From contig JACZTB010000013.1 in assembly GCA_022573895.1 (NCBI GenBank), positions 1-38,478 on the forward strand: 38,478 nt of DNA, read 5' to 3'. The notes under the pieces were generated by a model that saw only the letters and a program-made list of their open reading frames with translations, searched no databases and was not told the DNA's origin. The position numbers and the translations under genes were made by a program. Shown in pieces: positions 16,620 to 24,750 of the stretch (position 1 is its first letter; each line of letters opens with the position of its first letter). Origin of the DNA: Nitrososphaerota archaeon (lineage in GTDB: Archaea; Thermoproteota; Nitrososphaeria; Nitrososphaerales; Nitrosopumilaceae).

Positions 16620-17468
16620 TTACTTGCCTATCTTTAGTGCATAATCTAGCATTAAGGAAGGAATATCTACTTCACATACTCTAACTGTATTTTTGTATTC
16701 TGTTGTATTGTTAACCTCATGGACAACTAATCCCTTCTCATCACTTTCCATCAAATCTACACCTACGATATCTCCCTGAACTGCATTTTTTGCCTTAATA
16801 CACATTTCTTCCATTTCTGGTGTGACTTTACATGGATCTGCTACTCCTCCAAGTGCCATATTTGTTTTCCAATTTCCATTTCCAGAAGTCCTGTAAATTG
16901 CTGCAACTATTTTATCTCCTACCATTATAGCTCGAATGTCTCTTGGTGGTCTTTTTACAAATTCTTCTAAGTAATGAATTTGGTAAATTGGGTACATATT
17001 TTCTCTACTCTCAATAATTCCTTCAGCAGACTCTTTATCGTTTAATTTTGAAATTAATCTGCCCCAACTACCAATTGTTGGTTTGATTACTCTGGGAAAT
17101 CCCTGTGTTTCTAATGCTTGCAAAGCTGCTTCTTTTGAAAAAGCAACTGTTGCATCAGGTGTTGGCACTCCAAATTTCTTTAGTAACATATGTGTGAATA
17201 ATTTATTTCCTGCAAAAATACCTGTATTGAGACAATTGATTACCTTGACCCCAAGTCCTTCTAGAGCTGCAGTTGAATGTAAATTTCTATAGTAACTCAC
17301 ACATCTTTGAATAACTACGCCATAATCTTCAGGCTTTTTTTCTAAATTCAATGCTAGTTTTTTACAATTAACCATCTGAATGTTGATGTTATTTTTTTTA
17401 CCGGTTTCTAGTAGAGCTTTTTCTTCCCAACGGATGGTATCGTAAAGAATAGTAACGTCAGGACTCAC
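16620..17468 (-). CDS. lysX: LysW ligase 1, probably alpha-aminoadipate-LysW ligase
   Basis: An ATP-grasp ligase of about 282 residues that attaches an amino acid through its amino group to the LysW C-terminus. Motifs: VTILYDTIRWEEKALL at the start, the ATP-grasp KPTIGSWGR, and the end VVHEVNNTTEYKN. I chose the GTG at 17468, which gives a four-base GTGA overlap with the lysW1 stop; the ATG at 17477 would add three residues and a 13-base overlap. Homocitrate synthase and lysW1 just upstream point to aminoadipate and lysine. The paralogue at 22400-23257 ends NNTVEFKG instead; this difference may mark substrate choice. Confidence 0.88.
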   Translation of the reverse strand: MSPDVTILYDTIRWEEKALLETGKKNNINIQMVNCKKLALNLEKKPEDYGVVIQRCVSYYRNLHSTAALEGLGVKVINCLNTGIFAGNKLFTHMLLKKFGVPTPDATVAFSKEAALQALETQGFPRVIKPTIGSWGRLISKLNDKESAEGIIESRENMYPIYQIHYLEEFVKRPPRDIRAIMVGDKIVAAIYRTSGNGNWKTNMALGGVADPCKVTPEMEEMCIKAKNAVQGDIVGVDLMESDEKGLVVHEVNNTTEYKNTVRVCEVDIPSLMLDYALKIGK

Positions 17469-17632
17469 TGTCCCCAATCCTCACCAACCGTTTGGGCAGG
17501 CTTTAGATTGAAACCATCTGAACCTTTTGCTAATTCAAAACTTGAGCCACATTCCGGACATGTTACAATCTCTCCTTCAAGTGCATCACTTGGTAAGGAA
17601 ATATCTGCATCACATTCTTCACATTTTGACAT
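17465..17632 (-). CDS. lysW: LysW-type amino-group carrier protein 1, with C-terminal Gln
   Basis: This 55-residue carrier starts at MSKCEECDADISLP (ATG at 17632), 22 bases after the lysS stop. The zinc knuckles are CEEC and CPEC, followed by an acidic tail. Typical LysW ends EDWGE, and the gamma-carboxyl of that last Glu carries the amino acid. Here the last codons read GAG GAT TGG GGA CAG, so the protein ends EDWGQ. The paralogue LysW2 has the normal Glu. An in-frame ATG at 17665 would add eleven unrelated residues. A purine-rich AGAGAAGAGAAGAGAAA lies just upstream and may act in ribosome binding. Confidence 0.93.
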   Translation of the reverse strand: MSKCEECDADISLPSDALEGEIVTCPECGSSFELAKGSDGFNLKPAQTVGEDWGQ

Positions 17633-17654
17633 GTTTTCTCTTCTCTTCTCTTCT

Positions 17655-18821
17655 CTATTTATCATTAATTATCTTTTTTTCAAGTCTGTCTTCAAGTGGA
17701 ATATCGATAAGATCACCCATCCTAAGATTCTTCAATCCAACTGCAACTGCTTTTGCACCTTCATTGTCTTTTTCAAGGCCTAATAGTGACATTAGATACG
17801 CAGCTCCTGTTTTTCCTGCCAATTCTCCAAAGACAATTCTTCTTCTGTTTCCAACTGCTCTTGGTGGTATGGGCTCATAGGCTGCAGGATTTCTGAGAAT
17901 TGCTGCTAGGTGTGTTCCTGCTTTGTGTTTGTATGCAGACGATCCTACAATTGGTTTTGAGTCATATGGTTTGATTGATGTGTAGTCTTCAATTAATCTA
18001 GACAAATCCAGTAACATATCTAATCTGAAATCGTTTTGTGATTTGTATAGATAAGTAAGTGCTACTGCAACTTCTGCAAGAGGTGGAATTCCTGTTCTTT
18101 CCCCAATACCATCAATAGTAGTATGAATCTGATCAACTCCTGCATCACATGCTGAAAACGCATTTGCTACTGCAAATCCAATATCATTGTGAACGTGTGC
18201 ATCTAACGGTACATCTACTACATCACTAACTTTCTTAACAAAATTATACATTCCAATTGGACGTAAAATTCCAACTGTATCTGGAAGACTGATTCTATCA
18301 ACTCCTGCTTCTTCAATTGCCTTGCAAACTTTGAGTAAAAATTCAGGCTCTGTTCTACTTCCATCTTCTACTGTAAATCTAATTTTGAGACCGTGGGATT
18401 TTGCATACTCTACAGTTTCTACAGCTCTGTCAAGAGCTTCTTCTCTTGAAATACGTAGTTTATCTTTTAGATGAATGTCTGAAATTCCTAAATACGCAGC
18501 ACACCATTTTGCATCACAAGCTAGTGAAATATCAATATCTTCTTTGAGAGCACGTCCATGAGAAACAATGTCCGCCTTTAATCCTTGTTTAATGATTATC
18601 TTAGTTGCTTCTTTGTGATCATTTGATATAACTGGTGAAATTTCTATTTGATCTACTCCAAAATAATCTAGCATCCATGCAATTTGAATTCTTTGTTTGT
18701 TCGTAAACGAAACTCCTGGATGTTGTTCTCCTTCTCTTAAAGTACTGTCTAGGACTTTGATCTTCTTTGGATTTTTGTCAGATGTGTTGTAGATGTTTGC
18801 ATAGTGATTCGGATCTTTCAT
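17655..18821 (-). CDS. lysS: Homocitrate synthase (2-isopropylmalate synthase family)
   Basis: A 388-residue TIM-barrel acyltransferase. The signature LDSTLREGEQHPGVSF holds the catalytic Arg and first metal Asp, and the metal-binding HVHNDIGFAVANAF and GIGERTGIPPLAEV follow. HVHND and the GERTGI form resemble homocitrate synthases rather than LeuA (HDHND, GERAGN). It condenses acetyl-CoA with 2-oxoglutarate, the first step of lysine synthesis through alpha-aminoadipate. At 388 residues it has no C-terminal LeuA regulatory domain of full size. First gene of the operon with lysW1-lysX-lysK-dphB. Citramalate synthase is a less likely alternative. Confidence 0.85.
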   Translation of the reverse strand: MKDPNHYANIYNTSDKNPKKIKVLDSTLREGEQHPGVSFTNKQRIQIAWMLDYFGVDQIEISPVISNDHKEATKIIIKQGLKADIVSHGRALKEDIDISLACDAKWCAAYLGISDIHLKDKLRISREEALDRAVETVEYAKSHGLKIRFTVEDGSRTEPEFLLKVCKAIEEAGVDRISLPDTVGILRPIGMYNFVKKVSDVVDVPLDAHVHNDIGFAVANAFSACDAGVDQIHTTIDGIGERTGIPPLAEVAVALTYLYKSQNDFRLDMLLDLSRLIEDYTSIKPYDSKPIVGSSAYKHKAGTHLAAILRNPAAYEPIPPRAVGNRRRIVFGELAGKTGAAYLMSLLGLEKDNEGAKAVAVGLKNLRMGDLIDIPLEDRLEKKIINDK

Positions 18822-18847
18822 TACTAAAATCGTTGGCCCAAATTGAG

Positions 18848-18855
18848 AATATAAA
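18848..18855 (-). promoter_or_regulatory. TATA box for the lysS operon
   Basis: TTTATATT on the minus strand is centred about 30 bases before the lysS ATG. The 117-base gap to the Lrp gene therefore contains a second promoter, separating the two lysine/arginine operons. Confidence 0.5.
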
Positions 18856-18938
18856 CATATTCGTACTAAGTTCGTTGAAAATAACTAATACTGATCCTAA
18901 TTTAGTTTTGAATTGAAATAATGAAACGAAAGTCGTTT

Positions 18939-19358
18939 TTAGATTACTTTTTTCAAAATAATTACAGTATTTGTATCAACTACCCCTGTAATCTTTCTTA
19001 ATGCATCAATACTATTATTAATTTCAGCAATCGTTGCTGCACTGATAATTACTGTAATGTCGTATTGACCTGTAATTTCATAAACTGTTTTTACTCCTTC
19101 TAATTTGACAAGTTTCAGAGAAACTTTAGATGTATCTGTTGCAGAATCTACTGAAACTAAAACAATTGCACTAGTGGCATTTTCTTCACCAAGTTCTAAA
19201 GTAAATTTTTTGATAGCACCACTACCTAATAGATTTTTTACACGTCTTCTTACTGCTGATTCAGAAAGCTTCAGTTTTTTGCCAATATCTACAAATGATT
19301 CTCTAGAGTTTTCTTCTAGATATTCAATAATCTTTTTGTCTACCTTATCCTTGTACAT
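18939..19358 (-). CDS. Lrp/AsnC-family regulator (LysM-like)
   Basis: The 139-residue protein has an N-terminal helix-turn-helix (about 5-55, with FVDIGKKLKLSESAVRRRVKNL) and a C-terminal RAM effector domain (about 65-139, with VYEITGQYDITVII). Lrp proteins form dimers or octamers and respond to amino acids. It is the last gene of the argG-to-lysJ operon, overlapping lysJ by 14 bases, and lies directly upstream of lysS. Sulfolobus LysM, also Lrp-like, controls the LysW-dependent lysine genes, so a similar job with lysine or arginine as the signal is a fair inference. Confidence 0.85.
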   Translation of the reverse strand: MYKDKVDKKIIEYLEENSRESFVDIGKKLKLSESAVRRRVKNLLGSGAIKKFTLELGEENATSAIVLVSVDSATDTSKVSLKLVKLEGVKTVYEITGQYDITVIISAATIAEINNSIDALRKITGVVDTNTVIILKKVI

Positions 19359-20532
19359 TTCGTTTTTGCTCCTCTTTTGTTAATATGGAATCAAGAGCAT
19401 GTAAAACTTTTGTTACATCGTCCTCAGATATTACTAATGGTGGAAGAATTCTCAGAATATTTCTTCCAGAATATAACATTAGAACCCCTTCTTTTATCAA
19501 CCCCATTAGAATATCTTTGATTTCAAATTTCATTTCTATTCCTATCATAAGTCCTTTTCCACGAATCTCTCTAATCATAGTGTGTTTTTCTTTTAGTTTC
19601 TCTAATCCTTCTCTGAAAATTTTTCCCATTTTCTCAGAATTTTCAATCAATCCATCATCAGTTAATGCTTTGAGAGATGCAATTCCTGCTGCACAAGATA
19701 GTGGGTTTCCACCAAATGTTGAAGAATGTTCTCCCTTACTCATTGAAGCTAGAATGTCAGGTCTTACAAGAGTTGCACCCATTGGCACTCCTCCTGCTAT
19801 TCCTTTTGCCAGACACAAAATATCTGGTGCAGTATTCCAATGATCACAAGCCCATAATCGTCCAGTTCTACCTAAACCAGCTTGTATTTCGTCAAAAATT
19901 AACAGAATTCCTTTTTCATCACAAAGTTTTCTCACTTGTTGTAAAAATCCTTCAGGCGCAACAATAATTCCACTCTCACCTTGAATTGGTTCTAAAATTA
20001 CAAAAGCTGTATCATCATTAATTACCGAACGAAGCGATTCAATATCTCCAAAGGATGCAAAAGAAACTTTCTCAACAAGTGGTTCAAATGGTTTTCTATA
20101 TTTTGGACTAAACGTTAATGATAATGCACCAAAAGATTTTCCGTGGTAGGACCCTTTCATTGCAATCATTTCTTTTTTGCCAGTAAACTTTCTTGCAAAC
20201 TTTATTGCGGCTTCTATTGCTTCTGCTCCACTATTGTTTAGGTGTACTTGTGTGAGTCCTTTTGGAGCTAATCCGATAAGTGTTTTCAAAAATTCTTCTC
20301 TTGTTTTGTTGTAGAATGAACTATGAACTGTAATAATTTTATCAAGTTGTTCTTTTATTGCTTTGTTAACTCTTTGATTTTGATGACCTACTAACGCTAC
20401 ACCATATCCGCCCATACAGTCAATGTACTCTTTTCCATCAGTATCCCATACATGAGCTCCTACTCCTTTTTCAATTGTAACTGGAAATCTTTGATAGAGA
20501 TTTCCCATAAATTGATCTTCACTAATGCTCAA
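19345..20532 (-). CDS. lysJ: [LysW]-aminoadipate/glutamate semialdehyde aminotransferase
   Basis: A 395-residue class III PLP aminotransferase. It shows the cofactor-binding sequences HLNNSGAEAIEAAIK and FDEIQAGLGRTGRLWA and the Schiff-base lysine in ILCLAKGIAGGVPMGA. It converts the LysW-bound semialdehyde to LysW-lysine or LysW-ornithine, using glutamate as donor. Being the only copy beside two carrier/ligase pairs, it probably works in both pathways. The start overlaps lysZ by 11 bases and the end overlaps the Lrp gene by 14. ArgD and GabT are related alternatives, ruled against by the operon. Confidence 0.9.
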   Translation of the reverse strand: MSISEDQFMGNLYQRFPVTIEKGVGAHVWDTDGKEYIDCMGGYGVALVGHQNQRVNKAIKEQLDKIITVHSSFYNKTREEFLKTLIGLAPKGLTQVHLNNSGAEAIEAAIKFARKFTGKKEMIAMKGSYHGKSFGALSLTFSPKYRKPFEPLVEKVSFASFGDIESLRSVINDDTAFVILEPIQGESGIIVAPEGFLQQVRKLCDEKGILLIFDEIQAGLGRTGRLWACDHWNTAPDILCLAKGIAGGVPMGATLVRPDILASMSKGEHSSTFGGNPLSCAAGIASLKALTDDGLIENSEKMGKIFREGLEKLKEKHTMIREIRGKGLMIGIEMKFEIKDILMGLIKEGVLMLYSGRNILRILPPLVISEDDVTKVLHALDSILTKEEQKRNVQG

Positions 20533-21322
20533 TCACCGTACAATTATCATGTGCAATTGCAGAAGATATTGGATTTTCTTTCTGACCATTTGCAATCAAT
20601 ACTTCTTTGACACCCATGTCCAATGCTTCTGTAGCTGCTAAAATCTTCTTCTCCATTCCTGGTCCTATTTTTGGTCTGATTTCTTTTGCTTCTGCCAATG
20701 TTAGTTTAGGAACAAGTTTGTCATCTATTAAAAGTCCATCAACATCTGTAATGAATAATACTTTATCACTACCTACTTTTCCAGCTATATATGCTGCAGC
20801 TCTATCTCCATCAACATTTAGAAATTCTGACTCTTCACTAATTGCTATGGGTGAAATAACAGGTGTAAGTCCTTGTTCTAAGAGTAATTTGATGAATCCA
20901 GAGTTTATTTCTTTAATTTTTCCAGTATATCCACCATCAATTGCTTGTTTTCTACCTTTTTCATTAACTATCAGAAGCTTCTTTTTTCTGTCAGCTACTA
21001 TTACTCTGGCATCAACTCCTGAAAGACCAATTGCGTTAATACCATTTTTCTGAAGCATCTGAACAATCGTCTTGTTTATTCTACCTGACATTACCATTGT
21101 AAAAATCTCGATAGTCTCTTTGTCGGTATATCTACTTTTGATTCCACTAGGTGATGTTACAAATTTTGGTTCTTTTCCAAGCTGTTTACAAACTTTTGTA
21201 ACTTCTTTTCCACCACCATGAACTATGATTACCCCCTCTGATTCTACTATTTTTTTAATGTCTGTAATTGTAGATGGATGTAAATTATCTACCACACTTC
21301 CACCAATTTTGATTGTGATCAT
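20522..21322 (-). CDS. lysZ: [LysW]-aminoadipate/glutamate kinase
   Basis: A 266-residue amino acid kinase of the ArgB family. The N-terminal MITIKIGGSVVDNL and the nucleotide loop VIVHGGGKEVTKV bind ATP, and FLNVDGDRAAAYIAGKV is the ArgB-type substrate region. It phosphorylates the side-chain carboxyl of the LysW-bound aminoadipate or glutamate. A two-base gap separates it from lysY upstream and it overlaps lysJ downstream by 11 bases. ArgB is the close alternative; carrier genes in the operon favour LysZ. There is a single copy in the window. Confidence 0.9.
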   Translation of the reverse strand: MITIKIGGSVVDNLHPSTITDIKKIVESEGVIIVHGGGKEVTKVCKQLGKEPKFVTSPSGIKSRYTDKETIEIFTMVMSGRINKTIVQMLQKNGINAIGLSGVDARVIVADRKKKLLIVNEKGRKQAIDGGYTGKIKEINSGFIKLLLEQGLTPVISPIAISEESEFLNVDGDRAAAYIAGKVGSDKVLFITDVDGLLIDDKLVPKLTLAEAKEIRPKIGPGMEKKILAATEALDMGVKEVLIANGQKENPISSAIAHDNCTVIEH

Positions 21323-21324
21323 TT

Positions 21325-22371
21325 CTAAACAGGAGTTAGTGGAGTATATCTCAATCCATCCATTTCATCAAAACCACACATTATATTCATATTTTGAATG
21401 GCAGAACCTGCTGCACCTTTCATCAAGTTATCTGATGCAGATAACGCAATCAATCTATTATTATCTTCGTCTATTTCAAATCCTATATCACAAAAGTTTG
21501 AACCAACCAAGAACTTTGGATCTGGGAATTTATACAAGCCCTTTTTGTCTCTAATAAGTCTGATAAATTTTTCATTACCATAAGCTTGACGATACAATTT
21601 CCATAATTCTTTCTCATCTATGTCTTTTTGCATAAATGTGTGGTTTGTACATAAAATTCCACGAACTACATCAACTGCATGTGGACTCATTGAAACATGA
21701 ATCTTCTTTCCTGCAATTTCACTAAGTTCTTGTTCAATTTCACCAGTATGTCTATGCCTTGCTGGTTTGTATGGTCTAATTACACCTGCTCTCATTGCAT
21801 GTGCAGTTCCAGAACCCGAACCTGCCCCAGAAGACCCAATCTTTGCATCTACAATGATATGTTCTGTCTCAATAATGTTATTTCGAATTAATGGTGCAAG
21901 TGCTAATATTGATGTTACTGCCATGCAGCCTGGACAAGAAACAAGTTGTGATTTTTTGATTTCTTCTCTGTGTAATTCTGGTATTCCAAAAACTGATTTT
22001 GATAAATAATCTGGATGTGGATGTTCCCATCCATACCATTTGTCATAATCTTTTTGATCATGTAATCTATAATCCGCACTCAAATCTATTATTTTGATAC
22101 CTCTATCATAGAGAGACTTTACAATTTCAGTTGCAGTACCATGAGGAACAGCTGTGAAAATCAGATCACATTTGTCAGTTAATTTATCATAATCTAATTC
22201 TGAGAAAGTAAGATCTGTAAATCCTTTCAAACTTGGTTGTACTCTATGAATATATTTACCAGCATGCTGTCTTGATGTAACCATAGTTAACTCAACGTCT
22301 GGATGGTTAACAAGAAGACGAAGTGTCTCTCCACCTACATAACCTGATGCTCCTACAATACCTACTTTCAT
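21325..22371 (-). CDS. lysY: [LysW]-aminoadipyl/glutamyl phosphate reductase
   Basis: The 348-residue NADPH-dependent enzyme reduces the LysW-bound acyl phosphate to the semialdehyde. The Rossmann start is MKVGIVGASGYVGGETLRLL and the catalytic cysteine is in SCPGCMAV (Cys149 by comparison with NPGC of ArgC). A conserved HRHTGEIEQEL follows near residue 215. Length matches ArgC/LysY. It lies 28 bases after the ArgX-like gene, where a GGAGG-like stretch (GAGGAGGTT, minus strand of about 22376-22384) forms a Shine-Dalgarno site. Confidence 0.9.
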   Translation of the reverse strand: MKVGIVGASGYVGGETLRLLVNHPDVELTMVTSRQHAGKYIHRVQPSLKGFTDLTFSELDYDKLTDKCDLIFTAVPHGTATEIVKSLYDRGIKIIDLSADYRLHDQKDYDKWYGWEHPHPDYLSKSVFGIPELHREEIKKSQLVSCPGCMAVTSILALAPLIRNNIIETEHIIVDAKIGSSGAGSGSGTAHAMRAGVIRPYKPARHRHTGEIEQELSEIAGKKIHVSMSPHAVDVVRGILCTNHTFMQKDIDEKELWKLYRQAYGNEKFIRLIRDKKGLYKFPDPKFLVGSNFCDIGFEIDEDNNRLIALSASDNLMKGAAGSAIQNMNIMCGFDEMDGLRYTPLTPV

Positions 22372-22399
22372 AATAAACCTCCTCGTAAGGAAGTATAAT

Positions 22400-23257
22400 T
22401 TATTTCCTAACGTAGTTTAGAGCAAATTCTATCATTTCTCTTGGAATGTTTCGTTCTGCAACTTTTGCTAATCCCTTGAATTCCACTGTATTATTAACCT
22501 CGTGCACAACTAGACCCCTTTCATTGTCTTCCATCATATCTATTCCTAAAATTCCTCCACCCATGGCCTTTGATGCTTTCACTGCCAAATCCTCCATCTC
22601 TTTTGTGATCTCACAAAGTTCTGGATCTGCTCCAAGTACTATGTTTGTCTTAAAACCACCTGATGATTTTCTGTACATGGCTGCAATAGGTTCATCACCA
22701 ATCGTGATTACTCTGATATCCCTTGGTGGTCTTTTGATTAATTCTTGCAAGTAGTAAATTCTATCGTGGGGGCTATCTGTAATATTTCTTATTTCAAGAA
22801 CTGCATCCATTGTATCTTTATCTTTAATTGGCATTACTCCTCTACCCCAACTTCCTATCACTGGCTTGATCACTAGAGGATATCCAACTTTTTCTAAATT
22901 CTCTGCCGCACTTTCACTAGAAAATGAAAAGTATGTTTTTGGTGTTGGAATATTATTTTTTTTCAAAAGTAAAGTCATGAACATCTTATTTCCACAAACA
23001 TTTGCAACATCAAATTTGTTAAGAACTGGAACGTCCATAAATTCCAGACTTGCAGTAAAGTGAAGTCCTCTAAAATAACTGACACATCTTTCTAAAACAA
23101 TATCTCCAAAGTCATAGTCTTCTCTTTTACTATCGGTGTTAATTTGAGTAATCTTTGCATCTAACATTACTGCATCATGCCCAAGATCTAATGCCTCTTT
23201 CTGAAGCATCTTTTCTTCTGTTCTTAGGCGATCAAATACGATACATACTTTTGACAT
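22400..23257 (-). CDS. argX: LysW ligase 2, probably glutamate-LysW ligase
   Basis: A 285-residue ATP-grasp ligase paralogous to the gene at 16620-17468. It starts CIVFDRLRTEEKMLQKEA, has the ATP-binding KPVIGSWGRGVMP, and ends VVHEVNNTVEFKG. It sits directly after lysW2 with a one-base TAATG overlap and two genes after argG, so its likely substrate is glutamate, for ornithine and arginine. Sequence alone does not settle ligase specificity, and I do not see a clear ArgX-only signature; the assignment rests on gene context. Confidence 0.82.
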   Translation of the reverse strand: MSKVCIVFDRLRTEEKMLQKEALDLGHDAVMLDAKITQINTDSKREDYDFGDIVLERCVSYFRGLHFTASLEFMDVPVLNKFDVANVCGNKMFMTLLLKKNNIPTPKTYFSFSSESAAENLEKVGYPLVIKPVIGSWGRGVMPIKDKDTMDAVLEIRNITDSPHDRIYYLQELIKRPPRDIRVITIGDEPIAAMYRKSSGGFKTNIVLGADPELCEITKEMEDLAVKASKAMGGGILGIDMMEDNERGLVVHEVNNTVEFKGLAKVAERNIPREMIEFALNYVRK

Positions 23258-23424
23258 TACTCTCCCCAGTCTTCGCCTACAGTTTCTGCTTGCTTAAGCT
23301 CAACATTTGATCCGTCTTTTTTTGCGATTTCAAAGTCAGCGCCACAATCAGGACAGGAGATAATTTCTCCAACTGAGGCATCGTCTGGGATGTTTAATGT
23401 TGCATCACATTCTGGGCAGTTCAT
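23257..23424 (-). CDS. lysW: LysW-type amino-group carrier protein 2
   Basis: A 55-residue carrier, the same length as LysW1. It begins MNCPECDATLNIPDDA, with zinc knuckles CPEC and CPDC and an acidic tail ending GEDWGE, the normal LysW terminus whose last Glu carries the amino acid. Its ATG overlaps the argG stop (ATGA) and its TAA overlaps the argX ATG (TAATG), so translation of the three genes is tightly coupled. The argG and argX neighbours suggest it carries glutamate for arginine synthesis. It is identical to LysW1 in only part of its length. Confidence 0.93.
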   Translation of the reverse strand: MNCPECDATLNIPDDASVGEIISCPDCGADFEIAKKDGSNVELKQAETVGEDWGE

Positions 23425-24620
23425 GTTTTTGTTGACCTTTTCTTTTGTAATTTATTAGCTTCTGTTGTCTGCATTCCCCATAATTCTACAAATCCTTTGG
23501 CTAATCTCTGGTCAAATGTGGACTCTGAACCATAAGTGGCAATATCATGATTGTATAATGAATTCTTAGATTTTCTTCCAACTACCCTTAGACTTCCTTT
23601 ATACAGTTTGATTTTTACACTTCCTGATACTGGCTTTTGTGATACCTCGATAAATCCATCCAAATCCGCTTTGAGAGGGTCCTGCCATAGTCCTGAATAT
23701 ACCAAATATGCCCATTCATCATCAATTAGGGACTTGAACTTGTTTTCGTGTTTAGTATGAACCATCTTTTCTAAATCTGCATGTGCTTCAATCAAACAAG
23801 TAGCTGCTGGAGTTTCATACACTTCACGGGATTTGATTCCGATTACTCTGTCTTCAATATGATCAACTATTCCGACACCTGCTGCACCTGCTTTTTTGTT
23901 TATGTATTCAATCAGTTTTTGAGAATCCATTACTTTGTCATCGACTTCAACTGGAATTCCTTTCTCAAATTTAATTTCTAAATACGTTGGTTTGTCCGGC
24001 AAGTTTTTTGTTTTAACCCAAATGAATACATCATCCGGTGGTTCATTGTATGGATCTTCCAATATTCCTCCTTCAATTGCACGTCCCCACAGGTTTTGAT
24101 CAATACTGAATTTTTTTGCTACAGAATCAATTTCAATTCCATGTTTCTTTGCAAACTTTAATTCAGTATCCCTATCCAAGTTTTTGTCTCGAATTGGAGC
24201 TATAATTGGAAGGTCAGATCCAGAGCGTAATGAAATGTCAAATCGTACTTGATCATTTCCTTTACCTGAACATCCATGTGCTAGTGATGTTGCTTTTTCT
24301 TTTTTTGCAATCTCTAAAACTTTTTCTGCAATTAGCGGTCTTGCAAGTGCTGTTGCAAGACAATATTTTTTCTGATAAAGTGCATTGGCTTTAATTGATG
24401 GAAAAATGTAATCTTTGACAAACTCTTTTCTTGCATCAATATTGTAGTGTTTTTTTACACCCAGTTTTTTTGCTTTGGCTGCAATTTTTTTACTATCATC
24501 ACCTTGTCCAACATCTACTGTTACTGTGATGACATCCATGTCATATTCTTCTTGTAGATATTTTACAACCACTGAAGTGTCAAGTCCTCCAGAAAATGCA
24601 AGAATTCCTTTTTGAGTCAT
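23421..24620 (-). CDS. argG: Argininosuccinate synthase
   Basis: The 399-residue enzyme joins citrulline and aspartate with ATP, the penultimate step to arginine. The PP-loop is at the start (GILAFSGGLDTSVVVKYL). GCSGKGNDQVRFD and YEQ/YNEPPDDVFIW-like segments of the synthase family follow. Length is standard. It is the first gene of the operon argG-lysW2-argX-lysY-lysZ-lysJ-lrp and overlaps lysW2 by four bases. argH, which finishes the pathway, is not in the window. Upstream it faces the ABC importer genes across 130 bases. Confidence 0.93.
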   Translation of the reverse strand: MTQKGILAFSGGLDTSVVVKYLQEEYDMDVITVTVDVGQGDDSKKIAAKAKKLGVKKHYNIDARKEFVKDYIFPSIKANALYQKKYCLATALARPLIAEKVLEIAKKEKATSLAHGCSGKGNDQVRFDISLRSGSDLPIIAPIRDKNLDRDTELKFAKKHGIEIDSVAKKFSIDQNLWGRAIEGGILEDPYNEPPDDVFIWVKTKNLPDKPTYLEIKFEKGIPVEVDDKVMDSQKLIEYINKKAGAAGVGIVDHIEDRVIGIKSREVYETPAATCLIEAHADLEKMVHTKHENKFKSLIDDEWAYLVYSGLWQDPLKADLDGFIEVSQKPVSGSVKIKLYKGSLRVVGRKSKNSLYNHDIATYGSESTFDQRLAKGFVELWGMQTTEANKLQKKRSTKT

Positions 24621-24697
24621 GAAACATCTTTTTCGTCTTATTTTGGAATTTATCTTTTTGTGTTAGGCTGGGCTCTTTTTTTTAAAAAATTTTTGCC

Positions 24698-24709
24698 TAG
24701 CTTAAGCTA
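24698..24709. promoter_or_regulatory. 12-base perfect palindrome upstream of the ABC importer
   Basis: TAGCTTAAGCTA is a perfect palindrome, ending 11 bases before a TATA-like TTATTTAA (24721-24728) which itself is about 27 bases before the importer ATG at 24751. A dimeric regulator bound here would touch the promoter from upstream, as archaeal activators do. It lies in the divergent region shared with argG. Confidence 0.35.
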
Positions 24710-24750
24710 AAATTCGATGATTATTTAACCGCCAAATATAACGCTGTTTT

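Noticed and set aside
17632-17665. An upstream start that would lengthen LysW1 by eleven residues
   Set aside because: The extension is a translated GA-rich leader without counterpart in LysW2; starting at 17632 gives the same 55-residue length as LysW2.
19385-21053. Plus-strand frames of about 150 codons opposite lysJ and lysZ
   Set aside because: They mirror conserved coding sequence on the other strand, and their peptides are low-information Ser/Pro/Ile-rich strings.
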